Counted from the first letter of the stretch, positions 5,267 to 13,755 are shown. The stretch: DNA of 15,463 nucleotides from an uncultured Bacilli bacterium (GCA_947629195.1 CANRCS010000013.1:1-15463), one strand, 5' to 3'. Notes: generated from the sequence alone by a model not told the origin. Numbers and translations are program-made.

Positions 5267-7870
5267 TTATTTAATACCTGTCATTTGTATTACAGGATAA
5301 ATTCCTGCTCTACTATCGCTAGTACTAGGAATTGTTACAGTAGTCACAAGCGCTAAAGTGGCAGTTGATTTATTACTTATTTCTATGGATGAATATGTCA
5401 TATTATCATCTTCTTTTTCATTTACTATTTTTATGTCTTCTTCATTTCCTCTAAGCAATGATATCGCACTATTATATTTTCTTTTACCATCTTTATCTAC
5501 TGTATACAAATAATATTTTTGATTTAATTCTAAATCTAATTTATCTTCAATTTTAATAGGACTATTTACTTCTTCATCAATTTCTACTTTTTCTTTTGAC
5601 AATACAAATTCTAATTCAAATTCTTCTTTTAATTTGTCTTGTAAATCGGTGGTTATGTCTATTCTTTTTGGATCGTCACCACTCCAATTAACATTATATC
5701 CTAATGCTTGAGCAATAAATCTTATTGGAACGTAATAAGAAGTTTCATTACATTCTGGAATATCATTTCCAAGACCATCTTTACCTGTTGGACAAGATGC
5801 AACATCAACATCTAACTGACTTAAATCATAATTTATTTTTCCAACAGTTAATGTAGAATCAAATTTCTTTTGTTGTTTTTCATTGATTAATGTATATGTA
5901 AAAGTATTTCCACTTACATCTATTTTTGAAGTAATACTAACTTTATCTAATTTATCGTCCGTATATTTTACTTCACAAAGGTTAGTTACTTTACAGAAAT
6001 TATTAATGTCTACATAAGCTCTATTTGACATTTCAAAATTTCCTATATTTGTCGCTTTATTATCTACATATATATCAAAATATTTTGATAAACTACTATT
6101 TTCTTTTTCGTCATCTGAATCTTTTTTTGTTTCTTCCTTTTGTTCTTCTAATTTTGCATTAGATTCCTCACTTGTAGTTTCAATTTTATAAGTTGATTTT
6201 GAATCAATACTACCATTTGAAAGTGCAAATATTATAAAGTCATCTTTATATTTATCAAAATCTAATATAACATCATTTGTAAGTTTTTCAGAATATAATA
6301 CTTTTGCATCTTTAAATTCTTGAATTTTAGTATCTTTTCCATTAATATTAGCAGTTGTTAATTTTATATTATCTTTTTTAACTAACATTACAGTTAAATA
6401 AGTTTTGTCATTAGAAGATGTATTAGAAAATTTATATTTATCTTTTGGTTGATTTACATAAGCATAAGATATAGCCATCTCATTAACATTATTTTCATTA
6501 TTAATAATTTCACTTACCTCACTTGATTTAATTAGAGAGAAGTTTTTGTCGCCTTGAATTTTAAATCCATTATATTCATAACTATTAATTAAGTTGTTTT
6601 TAGCAAGATTTTTCATCACTTCATCCATATTAGATGCTTGGGAATTTAAATAACCTAGTGTATCCCCATCATGTTTACCTAGTGCATCTAGGATTTTTGT
6701 CTTTCCATTTTCTACTGTATTTTCATAATTCATCAAAAACATTTGTGTAGAATATGGCCAAATAGTATCTATTCTTTTATCTAAATTGTTTAAATATATA
6801 GAAGTATTGTCTGAATTATCATAATCTACAATTTTAGCAGCTGCCCATTCTGCTGTTGTTTCTATTTCAAATAATTCTTCACCAGTATTATTTACTTCAC
6901 ATAATTTATATGTACCATCTCCACATATATAATTTTGAAAATGATGAAATAATTCATGTGCGATAGAATGATTCATTTCACTTTCATTTTCTTTATCAAT
7001 TAAACTTGCATTTATAGTTATATATGGTCCAGCAAGTGCGCCACTAAATCCATTTTTATTTATTCCAGAATATTTTTTTGTAGGATCCATTGTGACATAA
7101 AATGCCATTATATTTTCTGACTCATTTGTTTGTTCAAGAGAGGATATAAATACAGGCATTGCTTTTGAAATAGTTTCATAATCATTAGGAGCAACTTCTT
7201 TTAAGTAATTTTTATAATCTTCTTCGGTTAAATTATCAAAATATGCAGGTTCAAATTTATATTTAATATTATATTCTTTTTCGTATTCTTGTGTATATTC
7301 TTCTAATTTTTCAGCAATATTCGTAGCTATACTTTCATCTGCTTTATTAGATCCATCAGAAGTTGTATACCACACTACAAAGTTTTTATTAGAACTTATT
7401 ACATATTTATCAAGTTCTTTTGCTTCTGTTTCAGCAATTTTATTTGATACTGGAACTACTTTATTATAATTATAAGATACGCTATTATCTCTTTTACCAA
7501 TAGTTATATTGCTCATCTTTATTTTGTCATATATATATTCTTTAGTCTCTTCACTTACATCATTTTCGTGTGCAGCTAACAAAGTCATTATGTTTGGAGC
7601 TACACTACTAGCTGATGATTTATATTCTTCACTTAGTTTATTTGGTTCGAATAGGGAATATGCAGTATATAATACATATTCATCTGTCGTTATTTTATTT
7701 TCTTTGTATGCATCTGATATTTTATTTAGTGTAGGTTTTTCAAGTATAATTGTATTTACATTTACTTTATCTTTTCTAAATACAAAAATACATAATAAAA
7801 TTATTATGACTAATATAATTGAACATATTATTCCAATTGTTTTTTTTGATTTTAAATTTATGTTATCCAT
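5267..7870 (-). CDS. Membrane-anchored HExxH metalloprotease with copper-amine-oxidase-like repeat
   Basis: 867 aa. A basic start (KSKK) and a membrane helix at about residues 12-31 act as an uncleaved anchor, leaving the rest outside the cell. Residues 60-440 form the catalytic part: HELFHHF gives HExxH with H305, E306 and H309, and FEIETTAEWAA (334-344) supplies a likely third zinc ligand, E337 or E341, as in gluzincins. The spacing resembles M30-like or related secreted peptidases, but I cannot name the family. A charged linker (565-595) leads to a region (about 598-741) ending in YYVPIRFIAQALGYNVNW (712-729), the signature of the copper-amine-oxidase N-terminal-like repeat, usually a wall- or ligand-binding module. 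The C-terminal 120 residues look beta-rich. Cysteines fall in close pairs: 316/324, 626/632 and 693/707. A strong AGGAGG (7879-7884) sets the start. The substrate is unknown; the next gene may be its partner. Confidence 0.82.
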   Translation of the reverse strand: MDNINLKSKKTIGIICSIILVIIILLCIFVFRKDKVNVNTIILEKPTLNKISDAYKENKITTDEYVLYTAYSLFEPNKLSEEYKSSASSVAPNIMTLLAAHENDVSEETKEYIYDKIKMSNITIGKRDNSVSYNYNKVVPVSNKIAETEAKELDKYVISSNKNFVVWYTTSDGSNKADESIATNIAEKLEEYTQEYEKEYNIKYKFEPAYFDNLTEEDYKNYLKEVAPNDYETISKAMPVFISSLEQTNESENIMAFYVTMDPTKKYSGINKNGFSGALAGPYITINASLIDKENESEMNHSIAHELFHHFQNYICGDGTYKLCEVNNTGEELFEIETTAEWAAAKIVDYDNSDNTSIYLNNLDKRIDTIWPYSTQMFLMNYENTVENGKTKILDALGKHDGDTLGYLNSQASNMDEVMKNLAKNNLINSYEYNGFKIQGDKNFSLIKSSEVSEIINNENNVNEMAISYAYVNQPKDKYKFSNTSSNDKTYLTVMLVKKDNIKLTTANINGKDTKIQEFKDAKVLYSEKLTNDVILDFDKYKDDFIIFALSNGSIDSKSTYKIETTSEESNAKLEEQKEETKKDSDDEKENSSLSKYFDIYVDNKATNIGNFEMSNRAYVDINNFCKVTNLCEVKYTDDKLDKVSITSKIDVSGNTFTYTLINEKQQKKFDSTLTVGKINYDLSQLDVDVASCPTGKDGLGNDIPECNETSYYVPIRFIAQALGYNVNWSGDDPKRIDITTDLQDKLKEEFELEFVLSKEKVEIDEEVNSPIKIEDKLDLELNQKYYLYTVDKDGKRKYNSAISLLRGNEEDIKIVNEKEDDNMTYSSIEISNKSTATLALVTTVTIPSTSDSRAGIYPVIQMTGIK

Positions 7871-7888
7871 CTTTTTATCCTCCTAATT

Positions 7889-8812
7889 TTATTTATTTAC
7901 AAATAATTTCGATATTTCTTTTTTTGGAAGCAACATCTTAATATTTTTAACCACTTTTATTTCATATTCAAGTGTATGTTCGTCTAGCTCTTCACCATCT
8001 ACGCACCAAGAATTTTTTAATTTTTTCTTAAATCTTATTTTCAAATTATCAGTTTTATAAAAGTAAAATCCCGGTACTTGAGTTATATCACTCATATTTA
8101 AATAATACAAACTTTTTATAATGTCTTTTTTAGTAGTCAAATTTGAAAATAGAACTTCAAATTTGCCATCATCTAATTTGACATCTTTATATATATTATT
8201 TATTCCTGCAATCCTAGTCGCACTTGATGCAATCATAAACGAGAATAATCCATTATATTTTTTGCCATCTATTTCATATTCTAATTCGATTAAACTTGTT
8301 CTATCTCTAAAAAAGTTCTTAACTCCTTCAAAAATATAAGCTAGATGCCCAACTTTCTTTTTCAAGTTTCTTGGTGTCTCATAAGGTATGTTCATAAATT
8401 TTCCAAAACCTGCAACATAAACGAATGGTCTTCCATTTATTGTACATATATCTATATCTTTTATTTGACCATTTAATACATTTTTTAAATTGGATAATAA
8501 ATTCTTATTTAATCCAAACATTCTTCCAATATCATTTGTTGTTCCAAGTGGTATATGAGACAATAGTAATCTATTTTTTCTATTAAAATTACCTGTCATT
8601 ACTTCATTAAAAGTTCCATCTCCGCCAAGTGATATTACCAAATCAGCATATTCTATTTCACTAACAATTTTCATCGCATGTCCTGGATATTTTGTAATAT
8701 ATATTTCAACACTATATCCATTGTTTTCTAATTCTGCTTCAAATTTGTGTAACCCTTCTCTTTTTATGCCTTTACCACTATTTGCATTACATATTACAAC
8801 ACATGATTTCAT
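7889..8812 (-). CDS. DagK/YegS-family lipid kinase
   Basis: 307 aa, typical family length. It belongs to the diacylglycerol kinase catalytic (DAGK_cat, YegS/DgkB/LCB5) family, soluble enzymes that phosphorylate diacylglycerol or related lipids at the inner face of the membrane with ATP. Seen are the N-terminal nucleotide-binding start VICNANSGKG (6-15), GGDGTFNEV (63-71) and PLGTTNDIGR (88-97), then the C-terminal beta-sandwich with SWCVDGEEL. In Gram-positives DgkB recycles diacylglycerol produced when lipoteichoic acid is made from phosphatidylglycerol, which is the likeliest role, but the exact lipid cannot be told from sequence. GGTGAT (8818-8823) precedes the ATG. It is the first gene after the dnaJ terminator and lies 18 bases before the metalloprotease gene, so it probably heads that unit. 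Confidence 0.88.
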   Translation of the reverse strand: MKSCVVICNANSGKGIKREGLHKFEAELENNGYSVEIYITKYPGHAMKIVSEIEYADLVISLGGDGTFNEVMTGNFNRKNRLLLSHIPLGTTNDIGRMFGLNKNLLSNLKNVLNGQIKDIDICTINGRPFVYVAGFGKFMNIPYETPRNLKKKVGHLAYIFEGVKNFFRDRTSLIELEYEIDGKKYNGLFSFMIASSATRIAGINNIYKDVKLDDGKFEVLFSNLTTKKDIIKSLYYLNMSDITQVPGFYFYKTDNLKIRFKKKLKNSWCVDGEELDEHTLEYEIKVVKNIKMLLPKKEISKLFVNK

Positions 8813-8829
8813 AAAAGATCACCATCATA

Positions 8830-8858
8830 ATTATATATTATTTTTTTAAATTATTAAA
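8830..8858 (-). promoter_or_regulatory. Weak candidate promoter for the lipid kinase gene
   Basis: A perfect -10 TATAAT (8830-8835) lies 17 bases from a poor -35, TTTAAT (8853-8858). It lies between the dnaJ terminator and the kinase gene, where a promoter is expected. The start point would fall at about 8823, on the first G of the ribosome site, leaving a leader of only about 11 bases. Confidence 0.35.
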
Positions 8859-8867
8859 GTCCTATAA

Positions 8868-8906
8868 TAAAAGAAAAAATAGATAAAATGTAAACTATCT
8901 ATTTTT
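8868..8906 (-). terminator. Intrinsic terminator of the hrcA-dnaJ operon
   Basis: AAAAATAGATA (8896-8906) pairs with TATCTATTTTT (8875-8885) in an 11-bp stem with a ten-base loop. On the minus strand it continues into TTTTTTCTTTTAT (8868-8880). The dnaJ TAG stop (8895-8897) lies within the hairpin. The A-run/T-run symmetry could let it work in both directions, though no plus-strand gene needs it. Confidence 0.75.
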
Positions 8907-10019
8907 CCTTAAATATTCGTTATATCTTTTAATTTCTATATTGTTATCTAAACCTGTTTTTGATAGTTGTTCTAATAATTTCTTTTGGTCTCTAGATATT
9001 TTTTCAGGCATTAGTATTTTAAGTGTTATATACATATCACCTTTTCTTTTAGATGATACGTTTTCAACTCCTTTGCCTCTTAATCTATGTTTATCTCCAT
9101 TTTGACTTCCAGCTGGAATTACAAGATTAATATTTCCATACAATGTTGGTACTTCTTTTTTACATCCTAAGATAGCTTCTGTTATATTGATTGGTAATTC
9201 TAGATAAATATCATCTTCATTTCTTTCGTATATAGGATGCTTTGAAACTACAAATTCGATATATATATCACCATTTGAACCACCATTTATTCCTGCTTCA
9301 CCTTTTCCAGCTAATCTAAGTTGATTTCCTGTATCTACACCAGCAGGTATTTTAACTTCGATTGTTTTATTTTTCTTAATTTGTCCTTTACCTCTACATT
9401 TTGAACAAACATCTTTATAGATTTTTCCTTTTCCTTCACATTTAGGACAAGTAGTTCTTGTTTGATATACTCCAAACAAGCTTCTTTGTTCACTAACAAT
9501 GGTACCGCTACCATGACACTCATCACAAGTAGTTTCATTATGTCCACCCTTACCATGACATTCTTCGCATGTGTCCATAACATCTAATTTTATTTCTTTT
9601 TTAGTACCGAATACTGCTTCTTCAAAAGTTAATTTCATACTTATTACTCTATCTCTACCACGTCTTGCCCTATTTGAAGAATTACCACCAAAACTGAAGC
9701 CAAATCCACCACCAAATAAATCACCAAATATATCGCTAAAATCAAAATCAGAAAAATCAAATCCTGAGAATCCACCTGCTCCACTTGCAGTACCATTTTG
9801 GAATGCTGCATGACCGAATTGGTCGTATTGCTTTCTTCTATTTTCATCAGATAATACAGCGTATGCTTCTTGTATTTCTTTAAATTTTTCTTCAGCATCT
9901 GCTTCTTTATTTACGTCTGGATGATATTGTTTCGCAAGCTTTCTAAAGGCACTTTTAATTTCTTTATCAGTAGCAGTTTTACTTACTCCAAGCACTTCAT
10001 AATAATCTCTTTTGTTCAT
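8895..10019 (-). CDS. dnaJ: Chaperone DnaJ (Hsp40)
   Basis: 374 aa, full-length type I DnaJ, the co-chaperone that delivers unfolded clients to DnaK and triggers its ATPase. The J domain is residues 1-70 with HPD at 33-35. The Gly/Phe region covers about 72-113 and includes an Asp/Phe-rich stretch (FDFSDFDFSDIF). Four CxxCxGxG zinc repeats have cysteine pairs 151/154, 165/168, 191/194 and 205/208, all intact. The client-binding beta domains follow to the end. GGGGTG (10027-10032) lies upstream of the ATG, and the pepF stop is 18 bases before it. It is the last gene of the heat-shock operon, but pepF separates it from dnaK, an uncommon arrangement. Confidence 0.97.
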   Translation of the reverse strand: MNKRDYYEVLGVSKTATDKEIKSAFRKLAKQYHPDVNKEADAEEKFKEIQEAYAVLSDENRRKQYDQFGHAAFQNGTASGAGGFSGFDFSDFDFSDIFGDLFGGGFGFSFGGNSSNRARRGRDRVISMKLTFEEAVFGTKKEIKLDVMDTCEECHGKGGHNETTCDECHGSGTIVSEQRSLFGVYQTRTTCPKCEGKGKIYKDVCSKCRGKGQIKKNKTIEVKIPAGVDTGNQLRLAGKGEAGINGGSNGDIYIEFVVSKHPIYERNEDDIYLELPINITEAILGCKKEVPTLYGNINLVIPAGSQNGDKHRLRGKGVENVSSKRKGDMYITLKILMPEKISRDQKKLLEQLSKTGLDNNIEIKRYNEYLRKNR

Positions 10020-10037
10020 TTAATACACCCCGCTTTC

Positions 10038-11846
10038 TTAAACCTCTTTTTGAGTTCTAACTATTTTTTTGTATTCATTTAGATATTTTTCATATATTTC
10101 AAATGCGTTTTCTATAACTTTTTTATCAGATAAATCGTATCCACATTCCCTTAAAAGTTCTAATGGATAATTACTTGAGCCACTAGATAAGAATTTGATA
10201 TATCTATTTAGTGCACCATCTTTTTTATCTATTATATCTTTTGCTATCGCACAAGCAACTGATAAACCTGTTGCGTATTTGTATACATAAAATGAAGTAT
10301 AGAAATGTGGGATTCTTTCCCATTCATATCTTATTTCATCATCACTAATTATATTTTCACCATAATATTTTTTATTCAAATCATAATATAAATCGCTTAA
10401 AACTTTTTCAGTTAATACTTCATTATTTTCTTCTTTTTCATGAGCTATTAATTCAAACTCTGCAAACATTGTTTGTCTTATTAAAGTTCCTCTAAATAAA
10501 TCAAGAAAATCGTTTAATATATATTCTTTTTCATTAATATCATTACTGTTTTTAAGCATATAATCAGCTAGTAATACTTCATTAACAGTAGATGCTATCT
10601 CTGCTAGAATTATTGGATAATCATGATATAAATAATCTTGATTAGTATTAGATAAATATGAATGTATACTATGTCCTAATTCATGAGCAAGAGTTCCAAC
10701 ATTTTTAATAGTATTATCATAATTTAACATTAGAACTGGATTTGAGTCATATGTACCCCAACTAAATGCCCCACTTCTTTTGTATTTATTAGGCATTACA
10801 TCTATCCATTTTTCATCAAATGCTTTTTTTAGCATCTTAGTATAATCACTATCTAAAATACTTAAAGCATTCATAACGATATTTTTTGCTTCTTCAAATG
10901 TATATTCTTTTTCATAATTATTATTACTTGAAGCATAAATATCATACATATGCATTTCATCTAATTTTAATCTATCTTTTTTAAGATTTATATATTCATG
11001 AAATTTATACAAATTTTTTTCTGTAACATCTATTAAGTTTTTATAAACACTAATATCTACTGCATCACTATATAAACTTGCTTCTATACTAGAGTTATAT
11101 CCTCTTAATCTAGATAATGTAACATCTTTTTTTATATTAGAAATATATGTTGATGCGATTGTATTTTTATACTTTTTGTATTCTTTATATAACATATTGA
11201 AGGCATCTATTCTTACTCTTCTATCATTTGAACTTATATATTTAGTATATAATTCATTAGAAAAATCAACTAAATTACCATTTTCATCTTTAATTTTTTC
11301 AAATGTCATATCAGTATCATTTAAACAATTAAATGTATCTTTAGAAGAATTAATTACAGGACTTAATGCACTAATTATTTTTTCTTCTTCTTTTGATAAA
11401 GTATGTTTTTTATATCTAAACATTTTTTCTAAATAAAATTTATATTTTTCTAAACTTTTTGATTCTTTTATATATTTTTCAATTTTATCATATTCTATAT
11501 CTAGTAATTCTACTTCAAAAAATGATAACTCTTCTATAATTTCATTATAAAATTTATATGCCATATTTTTATATTCTTGATTTTTATTATCAGATGTATC
11601 CTCATAATATTTTAAAAATGCATATATGTATATATTTTCTAGATTTTTTGAAATTTTTGTATTTAATTCTAAAGCTTCATATAAATTTTTACTAGATAAA
11701 GAGATTTTACCTTTATATTTAATTAAATCTTTAGTTAATTTTTTAGTTTCTTCAAAGATATTATTTTTACCTTCACATATATTACTTAGTTTACTTAAAT
11801 CCCATTTATATTTATCATCTACTTCTTTTCTTAATTTTATTTCCAT
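10038..11846 (-). CDS. pepF: Oligoendopeptidase F (M3B metallopeptidase)
   Basis: 602 aa, the normal length for PepF, a cytoplasmic zinc peptidase that cuts short peptides into smaller ones. The mostly helical N-terminal part opens with the family-like KWDLSKL. The catalytic site is AHELGHSIHS, with H388, E389 and H392, and ILAEIASTVNE supplies the third ligand E416, the spacing expected for family M3. Further M3B features are SWGTYDSNPVLMLNY upstream and RYEWERIPHFYTSFYVYKYATG near the C-terminus. There is no signal peptide. AAGGAAG (11853-11859) precedes the ATG. It sits 70 bases after dnaK and 18 before dnaJ, so it is read with the heat-shock operon, perhaps also from its own promoter. It could clear peptides produced by stress proteases; that link is inference from position. 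Confidence 0.93.
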   Translation of the reverse strand: MEIKLRKEVDDKYKWDLSKLSNICEGKNNIFEETKKLTKDLIKYKGKISLSSKNLYEALELNTKISKNLENIYIYAFLKYYEDTSDNKNQEYKNMAYKFYNEIIEELSFFEVELLDIEYDKIEKYIKESKSLEKYKFYLEKMFRYKKHTLSKEEEKIISALSPVINSSKDTFNCLNDTDMTFEKIKDENGNLVDFSNELYTKYISSNDRRVRIDAFNMLYKEYKKYKNTIASTYISNIKKDVTLSRLRGYNSSIEASLYSDAVDISVYKNLIDVTEKNLYKFHEYINLKKDRLKLDEMHMYDIYASSNNNYEKEYTFEEAKNIVMNALSILDSDYTKMLKKAFDEKWIDVMPNKYKRSGAFSWGTYDSNPVLMLNYDNTIKNVGTLAHELGHSIHSYLSNTNQDYLYHDYPIILAEIASTVNEVLLADYMLKNSNDINEKEYILNDFLDLFRGTLIRQTMFAEFELIAHEKEENNEVLTEKVLSDLYYDLNKKYYGENIISDDEIRYEWERIPHFYTSFYVYKYATGLSVACAIAKDIIDKKDGALNRYIKFLSSGSSNYPLELLRECGYDLSDKKVIENAFEIYEKYLNEYKKIVRTQKEV

Positions 11847-11864
11847 AACATTCTTCCTTATTCT

Positions 11865-11893
11865 AATATAAATACAAACTTTAGCAATGCCAG
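11865..11893 (-). promoter_or_regulatory. Candidate internal promoter before pepF
   Basis: -35 CTGGCA (11888-11893), 17-base spacer, -10 TATATT (11865-11870). The -35 lies in the inner part of the inverted repeat at 11882-11909, so a protein bound there would block it. The start would be near 11858, within the AAGGAAG ribosome site. Plausible but weak. Confidence 0.3.
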
Positions 11894-11909
11894 AAATTTG
11901 GCATTGCTA
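11882..11909 (-). repeat. Strong inverted repeat between dnaK and pepF
   Basis: TAGCAATGCC (11900-11909, minus strand) and GGCATTGCTA (11882-11891) form a perfect 10-bp stem around an eight-base loop (AAATTTCT), seven bases after the dnaK stop. It is the most GC-rich hairpin in the window. The following bases (AAGTTTGTATTTATATT) are not a clean T-run, so full termination is doubtful. A partial attenuator, an RNA-stabilising 3' end for dnaK, or an operator over the pepF promoter all fit. It is not a CIRCE: the arms and spacing differ. Confidence 0.7.
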
Positions 11910-11916
11910 CTAATAA

Positions 11917-13755
11917 TTATTTTTCTTCATATTCTGCATCTATTGCATCATCTTTATCGTCGTTATCTTTTGTATCAGTACTATCATTTGAATCAGTTGT
12001 ATTAGCTTCTGCTTGAGATTTTTTAGCTGCTTCTTCATAAACTTTAGTAGCTAGAGCCATTGCTTTTTCGTTTAATTTTTCTTTCTTAGTTTTAATATCT
12101 TCAATGTCATCTTTTTCTAATGCTTTTTTAAGTTCTTCAACTAATTCTTCTGCTTCTTTTTTGTCTTTTTTATCTACTTTATCACCTAAATCTTTAATAG
12201 ATTTTTCAGTCATAAATATCATTTGTTCAGCATCATTTCTAATTTCTGCTTCTTCTTTACGTTTTTCATCAGCTTCTCTATTAGCTTCTGCTTCTTTCAT
12301 CATTCTATCGATTTCCTCATCACTAAGGTTAGTTGAAGCAGTAATAGTAATTGATTGTTCTTTATTAGTTCCTAAATCTTTTGCTTTAACATTAACGATA
12401 CCATTAGCATCTATATCAAATGTAACTTCGATTTGTGGAACTCCTCTTGGTGCAGGTGGAATATTTGTAAGTTGGAAGTTTCCTAATGTTTTATTGTCAG
12501 CAGCCATTGGTCTTTCACCTTGTAATATGTGAATATCTACTGCTGGTTGATTATCTGCTGCTGTTGAGAATACTTGACTTCTTGATGTTGGAATTGTAGT
12601 ATTTCTTTCGATAATTGGTGTCATAACTCCACCCATAGTTTCAATTCCAAGTGTTAATGGTGTAACATCAAGTAATACTACATCGTTAACTTCACCAGTT
12701 AAAACACCACCTTGAATAGCTGCACCCATTGCAACTACTTCATCAGGGTTAACACCTTTATGTGGTTCTTTTCCAAGTTCTTTCTTAATTAATTCTTGAA
12801 CCATTGGAATACGTGTTGAACCACCAACAAATATTATTTTATCAATATCACTTGCTTTTAATTTAGCATCTTTTAATGCTTTTCTAACAGGTTCTAGTGT
12901 AGATTCTACTAAATCTCTTATTAAATCTTCAAATTTCGCTCTTGTTAAGTTAACTTCTAAGTGTAATGGTCCATCTTCTCCTTGAGAAATAAATGGTAGG
13001 CTAATTTGAGTATTAGTAACTCCACTTAAATCTTTTTTAGCTTTTTCTGCAACATCTTTTAATCTTTGCATAGCCATTTTATCTTTAGTTAAATCTATAC
13101 CATTTTCACTTTTGAATTCATCAACTAAATAATCAATAATTCTTTGGTCGAAATCATCTCCACCAAGTTTGTTATTACCACTTGTTGATAATACTTCAAA
13201 TACTCCATCTCCTAATTCCATGATAGAAACGTCAAAAGTACCACCACCAAGGTCATATACTAATATAGTGTGAGCATCTTCTTGTTTATCAAGTCCATAT
13301 GCTAAAGCTGCTGCTGTTGGTTCATTTATAATACGTTCAACTTCAAGTCCTGCAATTTTACCTGCATTTTTTGTTGCTTGACGTTGTGCATCATTAAAAT
13401 ATGCTGGAACTGTAATAACAGCTTTTGTAACTTTTTCACCTAAATAACTTTCTGCAGATTCTTTTAAGTTTGATAAAATCATTGCAGATATTTCTTCTGG
13501 TGTATATTCTCTACCATTTGCTTTAACTTTTTTATCTGTTCCCATTAATCTTTTAATAGAATATATTGTATCAGGATTTGTTACCATTTGTCTTTTAGCA
13601 ACATCACCAACAATTATTTCCCCTTTTTTAAATGCAACTACGGATGGAGTTGTTCTATTTCCTTCCTTATTAGCAATTACTGTTGTGTCTCCTCCTTCGT
13701 GTACTGCAACACAACTATTTGTTGTACCTAAGTCTATACCTATAATTTTACTCAT
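11917..13755 (-). CDS. dnaK: Chaperone DnaK (Hsp70)
   Basis: 612 aa. DnaK is the cytoplasmic ATP-dependent chaperone working with DnaJ and GrpE. The nucleotide-binding domain (about 1-355) shows GIDLGTTNSCVAV at the N-terminus, VPAYFNDAQRQATKNAG, INEPTAAALAYG, LGGGTFDVS and IFVGGSTRIPMVQ. The linker DVVLLDVTPLTLGIET leads to the substrate-binding domain and a helical lid, then an Asp/Ser/Thr-rich tail ending DAEYEEK. The short stretch around RLMGTDKKVKANGREYTPEE fits the Gram-positive form, which lacks an insertion seen in Gram-negative DnaK. AAAGGTGAT lies just before the ATG, 17 bases after grpE ends. Codons look more GC-containing than in neighbouring genes, as expected for a highly expressed gene. 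Expression should be under the CIRCE/HrcA control upstream. Confidence 0.98.
   Translation of the reverse strand: MSKIIGIDLGTTNSCVAVHEGGDTTVIANKEGNRTTPSVVAFKKGEIIVGDVAKRQMVTNPDTIYSIKRLMGTDKKVKANGREYTPEEISAMILSNLKESAESYLGEKVTKAVITVPAYFNDAQRQATKNAGKIAGLEVERIINEPTAAALAYGLDKQEDAHTILVYDLGGGTFDVSIMELGDGVFEVLSTSGNNKLGGDDFDQRIIDYLVDEFKSENGIDLTKDKMAMQRLKDVAEKAKKDLSGVTNTQISLPFISQGEDGPLHLEVNLTRAKFEDLIRDLVESTLEPVRKALKDAKLKASDIDKIIFVGGSTRIPMVQELIKKELGKEPHKGVNPDEVVAMGAAIQGGVLTGEVNDVVLLDVTPLTLGIETMGGVMTPIIERNTTIPTSRSQVFSTAADNQPAVDIHILQGERPMAADNKTLGNFQLTNIPPAPRGVPQIEVTFDIDANGIVNVKAKDLGTNKEQSITITASTNLSDEEIDRMMKEAEANREADEKRKEEAEIRNDAEQMIFMTEKSIKDLGDKVDKKDKKEAEELVEELKKALEKDDIEDIKTKKEKLNEKAMALATKVYEEAAKKSQAEANTTDSNDSTDTKDNDDKDDAIDAEYEEK

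Noticed and set aside
9705..9790. Repeated Asp/Phe/Gly codons in dnaJ as a tandem repeat
   Set aside because: This is the normal glycine/phenylalanine region of type I DnaJ; the DNA is not an exact tandem repeat.
9335..9898. Two minus-strand frames of about 80 codons within dnaJ
   Set aside because: They are out-of-frame readings of the J-domain and zinc-finger coding sequence, which is clearly intact in the main frame.
11882..11909. Third CIRCE between dnaK and pepF
   Set aside because: The arms (TAGCAATGCC/GGCATTGCTA) share only a few bases with CIRCE and the spacer is eight, not nine.
12104..12532. Long open frame on the plus strand opposite dnaK
   Set aside because: It mirrors the codon pattern of dnaK, has a serine/leucine-rich low-complexity translation and no ribosome site. 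The same holds for the other plus-strand frames opposite mtaB, the metalloprotease, dnaJ, pepF, grpE and hrcA.
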